A DNA stretch of 25,523 bases from positions 1-25,523 of the IMG/VR virus record IMGVR_UViG_3300042862_000090; one strand, written 5' to 3'. Shown in pieces: positions 17,442 through 24,715 of this stretch (its first letter is position 1; each line of letters opens with the position of its first letter). The notes under the pieces are model-generated. The model was not told the origin of the DNA. It ran no database searches and worked only from the letters and a program-made list of their open reading frames with translations. A program made the position numbers and the translations under genes. This DNA comes from a virus.

Positions 17442-18200
17442 ATGAAAAATTATTATGTATATATACATGTTAGACTAGACTTAAATGAAGTTTTTTATGT
17501 TGGTATGTCTACAATTAACAATGAAGGTTTAATTTATTCAAGAGCTTATAGATCTGCTTTTGAAAAAAGAAAAACAGCTTGGCATGATTATGCTAGAATA
17601 TGCCCCTATACTGTTAAGATAGTAAAAGAAAACCTTACTAAGGAAGAAGCTTTTAAATTAGAAATGAAGCTTATTAAAAAGTATGGTAGAAAAGATTTTA
17701 ATACAGGGACTTTAATAAATCAATGTGATGGTGGAGCAGGATTAAAAAATCCAGGTCCTCAATTGAAAAAAAAGATCCAATTTTCTAAAAAACATTTATC
17801 TCATGTATATAAACAAGCTCAAAAACCTTATAGTATTTCAGTTAGTGCATATACTAAAGATGGTAATTTTGTTAAAACTTATAATAGTATAAATGACGCA
17901 TGTAAAAATGTTAATTGTTTACATGCTGATATTACAAGAGCTATTAATGGTAGAAGATTTTTAATTGCAGGTTTTCAATGGAGAAAGTATGAAATTAAAA
18001 CTGGTATAGGTAAAGTACCTGAAAAAAAGCAATGCAATAAGCAAATTGGTCAGTATGATTCTAATACTAGCACCTTAATAAAAGTTTGGGAAAGTGCTTC
18101 TCAAGCATCTAAAGATCTAAATATATCTAGAACAGGTATTAATAATTGCTTAAAACAAAAAAGCCATACAAGTGCTGGGTATATTTGGAAATTTATTTAA
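17442..18200 (+). CDS. GIY-YIG homing endonuclease with NUMOD-type repeats
   Basis: This 252-residue protein begins with a GIY-YIG domain. YVYIHVRLDLNEVFYVGMS carries the GIY/YIG counterparts, followed by the Arg helix IYSRAYRSAF and the catalytic Glu in EEAFKLEMKLIKKYGR (E74). Two similar DNA-binding repeats follow (SVSAYTKDGNFVKTYNSIND...GFQWRKY and QYDSNTSTLIKVWESASQAS...GYIWKF), NUMOD1-like with a helix-turn-helix. This is the layout of free-standing phage homing endonucleases, which cut alleles lacking the gene and spread by repair. It has its own host-type promoter and interrupts the replication block. Confidence 0.9.
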   Translation: MKNYYVYIHVRLDLNEVFYVGMSTINNEGLIYSRAYRSAFEKRKTAWHDYARICPYTVKIVKENLTKEEAFKLEMKLIKKYGRKDFNTGTLINQCDGGAGLKNPGPQLKKKIQFSKKHLSHVYKQAQKPYSISVSAYTKDGNFVKTYNSINDACKNVNCLHADITRAINGRRFLIAGFQWRKYEIKTGIGKVPEKKQCNKQIGQYDSNTSTLIKVWESASQASKDLNISRTGINNCLKQKSHTSAGYIWKFI

Positions 18201-18295
18201 ATCTTAAACAACAAGAATAATAACCAACTAATCCTGCAGAAGCCAGAACATTGGGCTGGTTAAAATAATTTATTAACTGATTAAAAATTCTGATT

Positions 18296-19033
18296 ATGAA
18301 AAATGATTTTATTAAAATTCCTGTTACAACAAATTATAATATGTTTAACAGATTACCAATGCAAAGACCAACATTGTCTAAGCATACACAAGAATTAGTA
18401 GAAAGTGTTCGCGTATTAGGGAACACAAGACAAGTTATTTGTTGTAAAGTAGATTTCTTTACAGGATCAAAATTAACATATGTAATAGATGGTGATCATT
18501 TATTAGATTGTTGTAGAAGAGAACAAATTCCGGTAAGATATGAGTATGTTGAAGTAATTGACAAAGAAGATCTTATTAGAAAAATGGCTTATTATAACAA
18601 TTCATCTAAGTCTTGGCAGTTAAAAGATTACATTCATGCATTTTCATTTTATAGTCCTGATTATGTTAAACTTAGTGAGTATATGGGGTTATATAATTTA
18701 GAATCTTTAATGATTGCAGCAATTTGTAATAATAATAATTCATATAATAGTGTTTCTGCTGCTAGTGCTAAGATTAAAAATGGAGAGTTTAGAGTAACTA
18801 ATCCTAAAGCTCAAGAAATGTGTAAAGCATTTAGTGATCTATTTATTAAGATTGGAGTTGCTGATAGATGGGTTAAGAAACAATTCTTAACTGTATTTAT
18901 TCAAGCTTATCCTACATATGATCATAAGAAAACATTAGCAAATATTGAGGAGCACATTAAAACAATTAAAGTTATGTCAGATCCTTCTTATGCTAATAAA
19001 TTTATTCAAAAGAATGTATTCAATTTAATTTAA
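18296..19033 (+). CDS. ParB/Sulfiredoxin-like domain protein
   Basis: The first 85 residues fit the ParB N-terminal fold. TLSKHTQELVESVRVLGNTRQVICC matches the helix before the catalytic or nucleotide-binding core, and YVIDGDHLLDCCRREQIPV (residues 62-80) matches the DGxHR-like box, here DGDH. The remaining 160 residues are helical with a run NNNNSYNSVSAAS, and could be a DNA-binding half. Phage ParB-like proteins can be nucleases or CTP-binding clamps; which applies cannot be told. It ends one base before the helicase gene starts, so the two are probably co-translated. Confidence 0.75.
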   Translation: MKNDFIKIPVTTNYNMFNRLPMQRPTLSKHTQELVESVRVLGNTRQVICCKVDFFTGSKLTYVIDGDHLLDCCRREQIPVRYEYVEVIDKEDLIRKMAYYNNSSKSWQLKDYIHAFSFYSPDYVKLSEYMGLYNLESLMIAAICNNNNSYNSVSAASAKIKNGEFRVTNPKAQEMCKAFSDLFIKIGVADRWVKKQFLTVFIQAYPTYDHKKTLANIEEHIKTIKVMSDPSYANKFIQKNVFNLI

Positions 19034-19034
19034 C

Positions 19035-20126
19035 ATGGACAGACAAGACATACAACTAGAAGCATTAGCTGCTACTGATAGTAAACAAAGAAGTTCAATC
19101 TGTTTAGGCACAGGGGTCGGTAAGACCCTTGTTGGCCTAAACTATATTGAGAGAAACAGTACACCACTAATGAGAATACTGGTAGTTGCTCCTAAAAAAG
19201 CAATATTTCAGTCATGGAAAGATGATGCTGAAAAGTTTAATATGCATCATTTATTAGGTAGAATAGTATTTACTACTTACTTAAGTCTGAATAAGAAAGA
19301 TCCAAAAGACTTTGATATTGTATGTCTAGATGAATGTCATTCATTACTTGATAGTCACCGGGGATTTTTGCAATTATATAAAGGTAAAGTACTAGGTTTA
19401 ACGGGTACTCCACCTAGATATAAAGATTCAGAAAAAGGTAAGTTAGTACATGAATTCTGTCCTGTAGCATATACTTTTAAAGCAGATGAAGCTATTGAGA
19501 ACGGTATCTTAAATGATTATCAAATCATTGTACATGAGCTTTACTTAAGTAATCAGAAGAACTTTCCAGTTAATATGAAGAACAGATCATTTATGACATC
19601 TGAGGTTCAGAATTATAGTTACTGGTGTAACAGACTAGAAACAGGTTCTGGTCCGGTACATATCATGAGAGTTATGAGAATGAAAGCTATGATGGAGTAT
19701 CCAAGTAAAGAGCACTATGCTAAAAAACTATTTGAAGATATCCAAAGTAAATGCATTCTGTTTGCTAATACTCAAGATCAAGCTGATAAACTATGTAATT
19801 ATAGTTATCATAGTAATAATACCCAATCTGAGGTAAACTTAGATTTATTTAAAAATGGTAAGATTAATAAACTTTCAACTGTTCTGCAGTTAAATGAAGG
19901 TATAAACATACCAGATTTAAAACAAGGTATTATAATGCATGCTTATGGTAATGAAAGAAAAGCAAGTCAAAGAATTGGTAGACTACTCAGATTTAATCCT
20001 GATGATAAAGCTATTATTCATATCTTGTGTTATAAAGACACTGTAGATGAAAAATGGGTAAAAGATGCTCTAGAAGGATTTGACCAAAGTAAAATACTCT
20101 GGAAAAACTTTAACATTACATTATAA
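19035..20126 (+). CDS. Superfamily 2 DNA/RNA helicase
   Basis: This 363-residue protein has a full set of SF2 motifs. They are Q-like start MDRQDIQLEAL, Walker A GTGVGKT (25-31), Ia VVAPKKAIFQSW, Walker B DECH (99-102), III LTGTP (122-126), IV ILFANTQDQADKL, V LNEGINIPDL and VI QRIGRLLR (312-319). The compact length and DECH box suggest a UvsW- or RecG-like phage helicase for branched DNA or replication restart. I infer a role in replication or recombination, together with the ParB-like gene just upstream. Confidence 0.9.
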   Translation: MDRQDIQLEALAATDSKQRSSICLGTGVGKTLVGLNYIERNSTPLMRILVVAPKKAIFQSWKDDAEKFNMHHLLGRIVFTTYLSLNKKDPKDFDIVCLDECHSLLDSHRGFLQLYKGKVLGLTGTPPRYKDSEKGKLVHEFCPVAYTFKADEAIENGILNDYQIIVHELYLSNQKNFPVNMKNRSFMTSEVQNYSYWCNRLETGSGPVHIMRVMRMKAMMEYPSKEHYAKKLFEDIQSKCILFANTQDQADKLCNYSYHSNNTQSEVNLDLFKNGKINKLSTVLQLNEGINIPDLKQGIIMHAYGNERKASQRIGRLLRFNPDDKAIIHILCYKDTVDEKWVKDALEGFDQSKILWKNFNITL

Positions 20127-20143
20127 TTTATTATATTAGTTAT

Positions 20144-20398
20144 ATGGATATATCTGATACACACAAACTTATAATGCACAATGATGACATAAATGATTTT
20201 CCTTATGTTATGGCTTGCTTGATTAAATTATGTAATCATGATCCTATTCAAGCTGAGCAGTGTGCATTAATTACACATAGTAACGGTAAATGTGACATTA
20301 AAAATGGTTCATGGTATGATATGCAATCTATAAGTGAAGATTTAGTATCTTTGGGACTTAAAGTTACTGTAGAAGAACATGAAAGTCATATGCATTAA
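20144..20398 (+). CDS. Hypothetical small protein
   Basis: This 84-residue protein has no family I can name with confidence. It reads DISDTHKLIMHNDDINDFPYVMACLIKLCNHDPIQAEQCALITHSNGKCDIKNGSW and resembles in outline a ClpS-type adaptor: HNDDINDFPYVMACL corresponds to the ClpS NDDxTPmeFVv..L stretch, AEQCALITHSNGKCDI to A...m..vH..G...v. ClpS delivers N-end-rule substrates to ClpAP. If correct, the phage could redirect host proteolysis. It follows the helicase gene by 17 nt and overlaps the next gene by 20 nt. Confidence 0.6.
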   Translation: MDISDTHKLIMHNDDINDFPYVMACLIKLCNHDPIQAEQCALITHSNGKCDIKNGSWYDMQSISEDLVSLGLKVTVEEHESHMH

Positions 20399-20651
20399 TG
20401 ATACTAAAAAGCCAGCTAAGATTCCTCAAAATGAGTGGATTAAGGAAGGTACTATCTATACTGTTACTGAAACAGTAAAAATGGGTATCCAAGCAGGTAA
20501 GTTTGGATATCTTCTTAAAGAAGTATCATTATCTAAAAATTCTTTTCCTTATGAGTATTATGATGCTGATAGATTTGGTATCTTAGTAGATCAATCATTA
20601 GAAAATGCAGTAGAAGAAGAAGAGTTAATTGAAGAAGAACTTGCTGTCTAA
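20379..20651 (+). CDS. Conserved small phage protein
   Basis: This 90-residue protein has a form common in Bacteroidota phages. MKVICINDTKKPAKIPQNEW, KEGTIYTVTETVKMGIQAGK, FGYLLKEVSL and PYEYYDADRFGI give a beta-barrel-like domain, and an acidic tail (NAVEEEELIEEELAV) ends it. The function is unknown. It overlaps the preceding gene by 20 nt. The ATG at 20379 is fixed by the MKVICIND start typical of relatives. Confidence 0.75.
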   Translation: MKVICINDTKKPAKIPQNEWIKEGTIYTVTETVKMGIQAGKFGYLLKEVSLSKNSFPYEYYDADRFGILVDQSLENAVEEEELIEEELAV

Positions 20652-20667
20652 TTAAAAATCAAATTTT

Positions 20668-20835
20668 ATGAAAGAAATGTTTATAGGAGCAGTATGGCTA
20701 TATGTTGTGCTGTCTCAAATAATGACATTGTACTTTATGTGGTTATGGTCTCATGATCATAGCTTCTTAAATACAATTACTATTGGGGCCTTAGTATCTG
20801 AATTTAAAGGATTATTATTTCCGTTTTTCTTATGA
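20668..20835 (+). CDS. Small membrane protein
   Basis: The frame from the ATG at 20668 to the TGA at 20835 encodes 55 residues: MKEMFIGAVWLYVVLSQIMT, LYFMWLWSHDHSFLNTITIG, ALVSEFKGLLFPFFL. The first 27 residues form one strong membrane segment and the C-terminal end is also hydrophobic. The stop overlaps the next ATG (ATGA), supporting real translation. The role is unknown. Confidence 0.6.
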   Translation: MKEMFIGAVWLYVVLSQIMTLYFMWLWSHDHSFLNTITIGALVSEFKGLLFPFFL

Positions 20836-21275
20836 GTTATACAGAAACTGATGTCCGGGATTATTTAACCAATGTGTTTATAATCAAGAAAACAAGAAAA
20901 AGAAACTACTTAGATAATAGAAACTATTTACTAGCTTTAATGTTTTATAAGTTTAATTTAACTGAAGATGAGTTAGGTTTTATATTTAAAATTGATAGAA
21001 GTACTATAAACATATCTAAAAAGATTCCTTATTTCTTGTTGTTATTGCAAGATGGCACATTCATTAAAAATACTACAGAAGTACAAAAGTTATTTCCATT
21101 TACTTTTCCTGAACCTAATATAAAATCTAAGCTTAAGCAAAGAAGCAAAGTCATGTTAAGTTTGGATCAAATGTTATATGGCCAAGTAAAGATGTATGCT
21201 GATAAAAATGATATGTATATGCATACTGCAATTAGAGAATTAATTAAAAAAGGTTTAGAATTATGGGAAGAATGA
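20832..21275 (+). CDS. Putative DNA-binding protein: HTH plus ribbon-helix-helix
   Basis: Residues about 20-70 (RKRNYLDNRNYLLALMFYKF, LTEDELGFIFKIDRSTINIS) look like a helix-turn-helix of the DnaA domain IV or phage HTH kind, including the D-R-S-T-I recognition-helix pattern. The C-terminus (SKVMLSLDQMLYGQVKMYADKNDMYMHTAIRELIKKGLELW) has the strand-helix-helix layout of ribbon-helix-helix proteins. I infer a 147-residue DNA-binding regulator or replication initiator with two DNA-reading parts. It overlaps both neighbours (ATGA on each side). Confidence 0.65.
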   Translation: MSYTETDVRDYLTNVFIIKKTRKRNYLDNRNYLLALMFYKFNLTEDELGFIFKIDRSTINISKKIPYFLLLLQDGTFIKNTTEVQKLFPFTFPEPNIKSKLKQRSKVMLSLDQMLYGQVKMYADKNDMYMHTAIRELIKKGLELWEE

Positions 21276-21544
21276 AAGAAGTTTACATGCAAGTCATGGA
21301 AGCTAATGATGGTATACCAGAAGGTTTAACCATTGGAGAAATGTCTGAAATGAAACAAATGGAAATTTATAACTGGGAATTGTATGAAAAAGAAAAAAGA
21401 AAAAATATCTTACTTGATATTGAAGATCCAGAAGAGATCAAAAAGATTGAGCTCACTGAAAGAAACTTCAAAAACTGTCTTAGAGAAGATTTTGAGAAGA
21501 GAGAGCAAGAACAAAAAAGAATTGCCAAACTTTATAGGAACTAA
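21272..21544 (+). CDS. Hypothetical helical protein
   Basis: I start at the ATG at 21272, which overlaps the upstream stop as ATGA; an ATG three codons earlier is possible. The 90-residue protein is Met-, Glu- and Lys-rich (MKEVYMQVMEANDGIPEGLT, IGEMSEMKQMEIYNWELYEK), with long charged helices ending in REDFEKREQEQKRIAKLYRN. It has no Cys or membrane segment. The function is unknown. Confidence 0.65.
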   Translation: MKEVYMQVMEANDGIPEGLTIGEMSEMKQMEIYNWELYEKEKRKNILLDIEDPEEIKKIELTERNFKNCLREDFEKREQEQKRIAKLYRN

Positions 21545-21546
21545 TA

Positions 21547-21762
21547 ATGAAGAAGGAGATTAAATTATATATGTATTATACTAGTTTGTTTATTGTAGGT
21601 ATGATGTTTACTTTATCAGTAAACAAAACTGATAAGAGTTTAAAACATACTTCTAATAAAAATACTTTTCATTCTAATCTTGTAAAAGATTGGAGTAATG
21701 TAAATAATTCAGAAAAGAAAAAGTATCTAGAACATTTATACAACACAACTAAATCAAACTAA
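21547..21762 (+). CDS. Small protein with N-terminal membrane segment
   Basis: This 71-residue protein has one membrane or signal-anchor segment (IKLYMYYTSLFIVGMMFTLSV, about 4-24) followed by a polar, Asn/Lys-rich domain (SNKNTFHSNLVKDWSNVNNS). A KKE start gives the positive-inside charge, so the C-terminal part would be periplasmic. The function is unknown; it begins 2 nt after the preceding stop. Confidence 0.6.
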   Translation: MKKEIKLYMYYTSLFIVGMMFTLSVNKTDKSLKHTSNKNTFHSNLVKDWSNVNNSEKKKYLEHLYNTTKSN

Positions 21763-21763
21763 G

Positions 21764-21898
21764 ATGGAAAAAGAAGTAAAAAAGAATTGTTACTATTGTC
21801 ATTTAGATAAAGTTAAATCTGAAATGCAAGAGATTGGAGTTTGGGTATGTAATGATTGTTTAGAAAAAGCTAATCCTTTAGTTAAAAAAAAGAAATAG
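21764..21898 (+). CDS. Tiny zinc-finger protein (ClpX zinc-finger-like)
   Basis: The 44-residue frame starts at the ATG at 21764: MEKEVKKNCYYCHLDKVKSE, MQEIGVWVCNDCLEKANPLV, KKKK. CYYC and CNDC are two CxxC knuckles 18 residues apart with GVWVCNDC between strands. The spacing and the V-W/Y-V-C-x-x-C ending resemble the N-terminal zinc finger of ClpX. It has a basic tail. It lies one base before gene 21900 and one after 21762, so it belongs to the run. Confidence 0.6.
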   Translation: MEKEVKKNCYYCHLDKVKSEMQEIGVWVCNDCLEKANPLVKKKK

Positions 21899-21899
21899 T

Positions 21900-22121
21900 A
21901 TGAAAGTTGAAATATCTGATTATGAAGAAAAACAGCATTTAATGCTAGTTGCATTAAACATGGCTGGATTAGCTGTAGATTATGTTACAGTAGACTTAAT
22001 ACACAGTACATTGCTAAAATTTACTGAAAAAGGTGGTAATATGGATATGTTAGATGCTGTAGTTGTTAAAGAAACACATGCAAAAAAATGGGATAACTAC
22101 TTTAAACAACAAGAACAATGA
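21900..22121 (+). CDS. Hypothetical small protein
   Basis: This 73-residue helical protein has no recognised domain (VEISDYEEKQHLMLVALNMA, GLAVDYVTVDLIHSTLLKFT, then VVKETHAKKWDNYFKQQEQ). The first 50 residues contain a compact helix-strand-helix segment. It starts one base after the zinc-finger gene and overlaps the next gene by ATGA. Confidence 0.65.
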   Translation: MKVEISDYEEKQHLMLVALNMAGLAVDYVTVDLIHSTLLKFTEKGGNMDMLDAVVVKETHAKKWDNYFKQQEQ

Positions 22122-22312
22122 AACAATCAGCAGTAGAATGGTTAGGTGAAAACTTAATTACAGAACCTTATAGTGAGCAAGATTTTAAATACAATAATGA
22201 GTGTTGGAATAAAGCCAAAGAAATGTTTGAGCAACAGATTAAAGATGCTTATCAAACAAGTCATATTTCAATGATGACTGCAGATCAATACTATAATGAA
22301 AAATTTTCTTAA
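22118..22312 (+). CDS. Hypothetical small conserved-type protein
   Basis: This 64-residue protein begins QSAVEWLGENLITEPYSEQD, continues FKYNNECWNKAKEMFEQQIK and ends in a short helical tail (QYYNEKFS). The opening SAVEWL and the KAKEMFEQQIKDAY helix are common in small Bacteroidota phage proteins of unknown function. It overlaps both neighbours (4 and 17 nt). Confidence 0.7.
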   Translation: MKQSAVEWLGENLITEPYSEQDFKYNNECWNKAKEMFEQQIKDAYQTSHISMMTADQYYNEKFS

Positions 22313-22502
22313 ATTTACTACAGTATGGATTAGTCAAAACTTGGCTATTCCATTCTGGACTATTGGTCATATTCATTTAATGACCACTGTGTATGAAGAT
22401 GTTATGGAAATAATTGCTTCCTTTGGTATGAATATCATAGTAGCAATTGGTTTCTGGATTAATTATAAAGAATATAAACAAGAAAAAACTAAAAAATTAT
22501 GA
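22296..22502 (+). CDS. Small membrane protein
   Basis: This 68-residue protein has hydrophobic segments at about 8-28 (TVWISQNLAIPFWTIGHIHL) and 38-56 (IIASFGMNIIVAIGFWINY), then a basic tail (KEYKQEKTKKL), so it is probably bitopic with a cytoplasmic C-terminus. It overlaps the next gene, which encodes an exported protein, by ATGA. A paired role at the inner membrane is possible but unproven. Confidence 0.65.
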   Translation: MKNFLKFTTVWISQNLAIPFWTIGHIHLMTTVYEDVMEIIASFGMNIIVAIGFWINYKEYKQEKTKKL

Positions 22503-22954
22503 AAAAGATTATATTTGCATTAACATTGTTATTAAGTTTAACAACTTTTGCACAAGAAACAACAGTAATAGGAGATAATATCTATCTTAAACAAGATGGT
22601 GATTTTAGAACTGTTATATTTAAGTATCCAGATAATGATGGTGCTATATCATTAGCTAAGTCAGATAATAAAATAGTTTTATTTTTGAGTCTGTTAGAAG
22701 GTTACCAATTTGGGAACAGTGGAGATGCTACTTTTGTTATTACTTTTAAAAAAGGAGATAGATTAACTGAGTACACTACTTATGGTAGAGTTACAGAAGG
22801 TCTTAAAATGGCTATTGTAAAAAATAATATTAAAGATGATGCTGCATTCTTAACAAGTTTCTTAGCATCTGATTATATGATGATAGATATGAGTGGAGAT
22901 ACTTACTTCTTTAGTTTAGATGAAAGTACTAGGGCTTATCAATTTTTAAAATAA
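22499..22954 (+). CDS. Exported protein with signal peptide
   Basis: The 151-residue precursor starts MKKIIFALTLLLSLTTFAQE, a clear Sec signal peptide of Bacteroidota type, with cleavage likely after FA or FAQ. The mature part is beta-rich (NIYLKQDGDFRTVIFKYPDN, DATFVITFKKGDRLTEYTTY) and ends MMIDMSGDTYFFSLDESTRAYQFLK, resembling small periplasmic proteins that bind or sense. A phage gene for a periplasmic protein may act in exclusion, lysis timing or envelope protection. The start overlaps the membrane-protein gene. Confidence 0.75.
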   Translation: MKKIIFALTLLLSLTTFAQETTVIGDNIYLKQDGDFRTVIFKYPDNDGAISLAKSDNKIVLFLSLLEGYQFGNSGDATFVITFKKGDRLTEYTTYGRVTEGLKMAIVKNNIKDDAAFLTSFLASDYMMIDMSGDTYFFSLDESTRAYQFLK

Positions 22955-22960
22955 TTTATT

Positions 22961-23185
22961 ATGGCTGATATATCCATGTGTTCAGGACAAGATTGTCCGA
23001 TTAAAGAAAAATGTTATAGGTTTACAGCTCCTAAAAGTCTTATAGCACAAAGTTATTTTGCAGAAGCTCCGGGTAAAACAGAAGATGGTAAATTTACTTG
23101 TGAAATGTACTGGGGTGATAATAATGAAGCTGTATGGAATCAACTAAAAGATATAACTAATGGGAAAGATAACACTGACATTTGA
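22961..23185 (+). CDS. Cys-rich small conserved phage protein
   Basis: This 74-residue protein begins MADISMCSGQDCPIKEKCYR and has a fourth Cys in GKFTCEMYW, giving CxxxxC-x5-C plus a distal Cys, consistent with a small zinc or disulfide site. I recall the MCS..DCP...CYR(F/Y)TA opening in many Bacteroidota phage genes, without known function. It overlaps the next gene by 26 nt. Confidence 0.75.
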   Translation: MADISMCSGQDCPIKEKCYRFTAPKSLIAQSYFAEAPGKTEDGKFTCEMYWGDNNEAVWNQLKDITNGKDNTDI

Positions 23186-23378
23186 TTCTAATGAAGAAGC
23201 AGAAGAAGCTAGAACAGCTTTGGATGCTGGTAGATGGAAGATATTAGCTTGGGATTTAGATCAATATCTAAGAGGCAAAATTAAATATTGTCCAGATAAT
23301 GAAGATCCTGCAGCTTATGAGACAGTCAGAGAAAAACTTAGAGATATATTAGAAGAGTATAATTTAAACCTAGAGTAA
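23160..23378 (+). CDS. Conserved small phage protein
   Basis: This 72-residue protein has an alpha/beta start (MGKITLTFDSNEEAEEARTA) with WKILAWDLDQYLRGKIKY in the middle and a closing helix (YETVREKLRDILEEYNLNLE). The AWDLDQ(Y/W)LR..IKY stretch is common to small phage proteins annotated as hypothetical. The start lies within the preceding gene. It is probably cytoplasmic; the function is unknown. Confidence 0.75.
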   Translation: MGKITLTFDSNEEAEEARTALDAGRWKILAWDLDQYLRGKIKYCPDNEDPAAYETVREKLRDILEEYNLNLE

Positions 23379-23379
23379 G

Positions 23380-23559
23380 ATGAATGCAAAAAAAGAAAAC
23401 TACAAAGTAGAAGAAATCCAGAATGATGGATTAATCAAGTACATAGTAAGAAAGAAGGCTTTCTTATTTTTCTGGAGTGATGTCAAAGATCACACAAATC
23501 AAGTTATAGTATATGATTCTAAAAGAAAGGCTCAGGCATACATTAACTTCCTTAAGTAG
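23380..23559 (+). CDS. Hypothetical 59-residue protein
   Basis: The frame runs from the ATG at 23380 to the TAG at 23559: MNAKKENYKVEEIQNDGLIK, YIVRKKAFLFFWSDVKDHTN, QVIVYDSKRKAQAYINFLK. It is basic and looks like a small beta-beta-alpha fold. It starts 1 nt after the preceding stop, which supports it. It overlaps the start of the next gene by 47 nt, so one of the two starts may be different. Confidence 0.6.
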   Translation: MNAKKENYKVEEIQNDGLIKYIVRKKAFLFFWSDVKDHTNQVIVYDSKRKAQAYINFLK

Positions 23560-24214
23560 CAAATTTTACAGATGGCTGTTAGGAAGAGAGATATTTTTAA
23601 AGCTACTTAAGAAAAGACATGATAAAGATGTGGAGTATAGAGTGAAAAAACGCTTTATTATTAGACCTATAGAAACTTTTTTAACAAGAAGTTATCCTGG
23701 TATCACTTCTGAACAAGAATTAATGCTGGCTACTAAAAGGTATTATAATTTTAGTAAAGTTGATGAGTTTAAATTAATGGCTGAATTTATGAGTATTTAT
23801 AGAGACGTTTCTGGAATGAAAGACTTAGTCAAAATTATTGTTGAAGAACATTATCATATGACTAAAAATGTTGATCAAAATTTGCATTATTTATGGCATC
23901 TCTATAATCATGGTACAAAGGCTGGTGAATACCGGCCTTTTATTTTACTAGCAGAGATCCAATTATTAAAAGCTTTAGATTATATAACTGAAGATGAAGC
24001 GCATAACATGTCTAACATGATGCAATCTGAAGATACTGATAATCTAAATCTTGTATATCTTTCTATACTTAATATGAGAAAGAAAAGAATAGAAAAACAT
24101 GGAGAATGGGGTATAGGTCCAGCAAGTGTAAGACTTAGTGAAATTGTAAAGGACTATCCACATACTGTATTATCTAAAGAATTATTTATAGCAACTTTTA
24201 CTAAACAGGTATGA
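23513..24214 (+). CDS. Hypothetical conserved protein
   Basis: This 233-residue helical protein has a basic amphipathic start (MILKERLRHTLTSLSSKFYRWLLGREIFLKLLKKRHDKD). It continues with VKKRFIIRPIETFLTRSYPGITSEQELMLATKRYYN and a conserved-looking stretch (DQNLHYLWHLYNHGTKAGEY). I know no family. The first codons overlap the preceding gene; internal GTG codons near 23627-23645 could be the true start. The stop overlaps the next gene (ATGA). Confidence 0.65.
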   Translation: MILKERLRHTLTSLSSKFYRWLLGREIFLKLLKKRHDKDVEYRVKKRFIIRPIETFLTRSYPGITSEQELMLATKRYYNFSKVDEFKLMAEFMSIYRDVSGMKDLVKIIVEEHYHMTKNVDQNLHYLWHLYNHGTKAGEYRPFILLAEIQLLKALDYITEDEAHNMSNMMQSEDTDNLNLVYLSILNMRKKRIEKHGEWGIGPASVRLSEIVKDYPHTVLSKELFIATFTKQV

Positions 24215-24474
24215 CAGAACAAGATTTAATTGATTTAGGCTTTACTAAAGTAGATATCAATGACTCAGAAAGTCAAAATGGATATGATTATCATTATTAT
24301 AATCTTGAAGTATTTGATAATTTAACATTAAGTTCCGTAGATAGTGATGAAGTAAAAGATGACCAGTGGTTTATTTATAACCTAGACTGGCCACTTAACT
24401 TCAAAATATCTGATAAAGAACAAGTTATTCAGTTTCTAGAGATCCTTCATTGTCCGCATCAGAACGCAGTTTAG
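24211..24474 (+). CDS. Conserved small phage protein
   Basis: This 87-residue protein starts MTEQDLIDLGFTKVDINDSE and continues with YDYHYYNLEVFDNLTLSSVDS and WFIYNLDWPLNFKISDKEQVIQFLEIL, an alpha/beta pattern frequent in phage genes of unknown function. It is the last plus-strand gene. Its final 50 bases overlap, tail to tail, the minus-strand gene ending at 24425, and I see no terminator between the two. Confidence 0.75.
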   Translation: MTEQDLIDLGFTKVDINDSESQNGYDYHYYNLEVFDNLTLSSVDSDEVKDDQWFIYNLDWPLNFKISDKEQVIQFLEILHCPHQNAV

Positions 24475-24715
24475 CCTTTTCAGCAAGAATATTAAAGATA
24501 ACTAATGTAGCTGCTGATTTCCAGCACTCATCAATTTTTTGAGAAATTAAATCCATAGGAGCAGGTGTTGTTAAAACTTCACCTGTTCTTAAATGGATTT
24601 TAGTTCCTGCATCAGAATTCATTGCATTAACAAATGATATTCTAGTTATATGAGTAACATTAAGATGCTCTATATAAGGACCATCTTTATCTGTAAATTC
24701 TATTGCTAAAAACAT
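24425..24715 (-). CDS. Hypothetical protein
   Basis: This 96-residue protein is mixed alpha/beta (MFLAIEFTDKDGPYIEHLNV, THITRISFVNAMNSDAGTKI, HLRTGEVLTTPAPMDLISQK) with an acidic end (LRSDADNEGSLETE). The first 50 residues resemble a small beta-sheet domain of a kind seen in phage YopX-unlike short proteins; no family is claimed. Its ATG overlaps the phosphoesterase stop by one base (TAATG), so the two are co-translated. Confidence 0.7.
   Translation of the reverse strand: MFLAIEFTDKDGPYIEHLNVTHITRISFVNAMNSDAGTKIHLRTGEVLTTPAPMDLISQKIDECWKSAATLVIFNILAEKAKLRSDADNEGSLETE

Noticed and set aside
16984-18296. Intron housing the GIY-YIG gene
   Set aside because: The flanking HNH-like and ParB-like genes are each complete, so the endonuclease gene lies between genes, not inside one.
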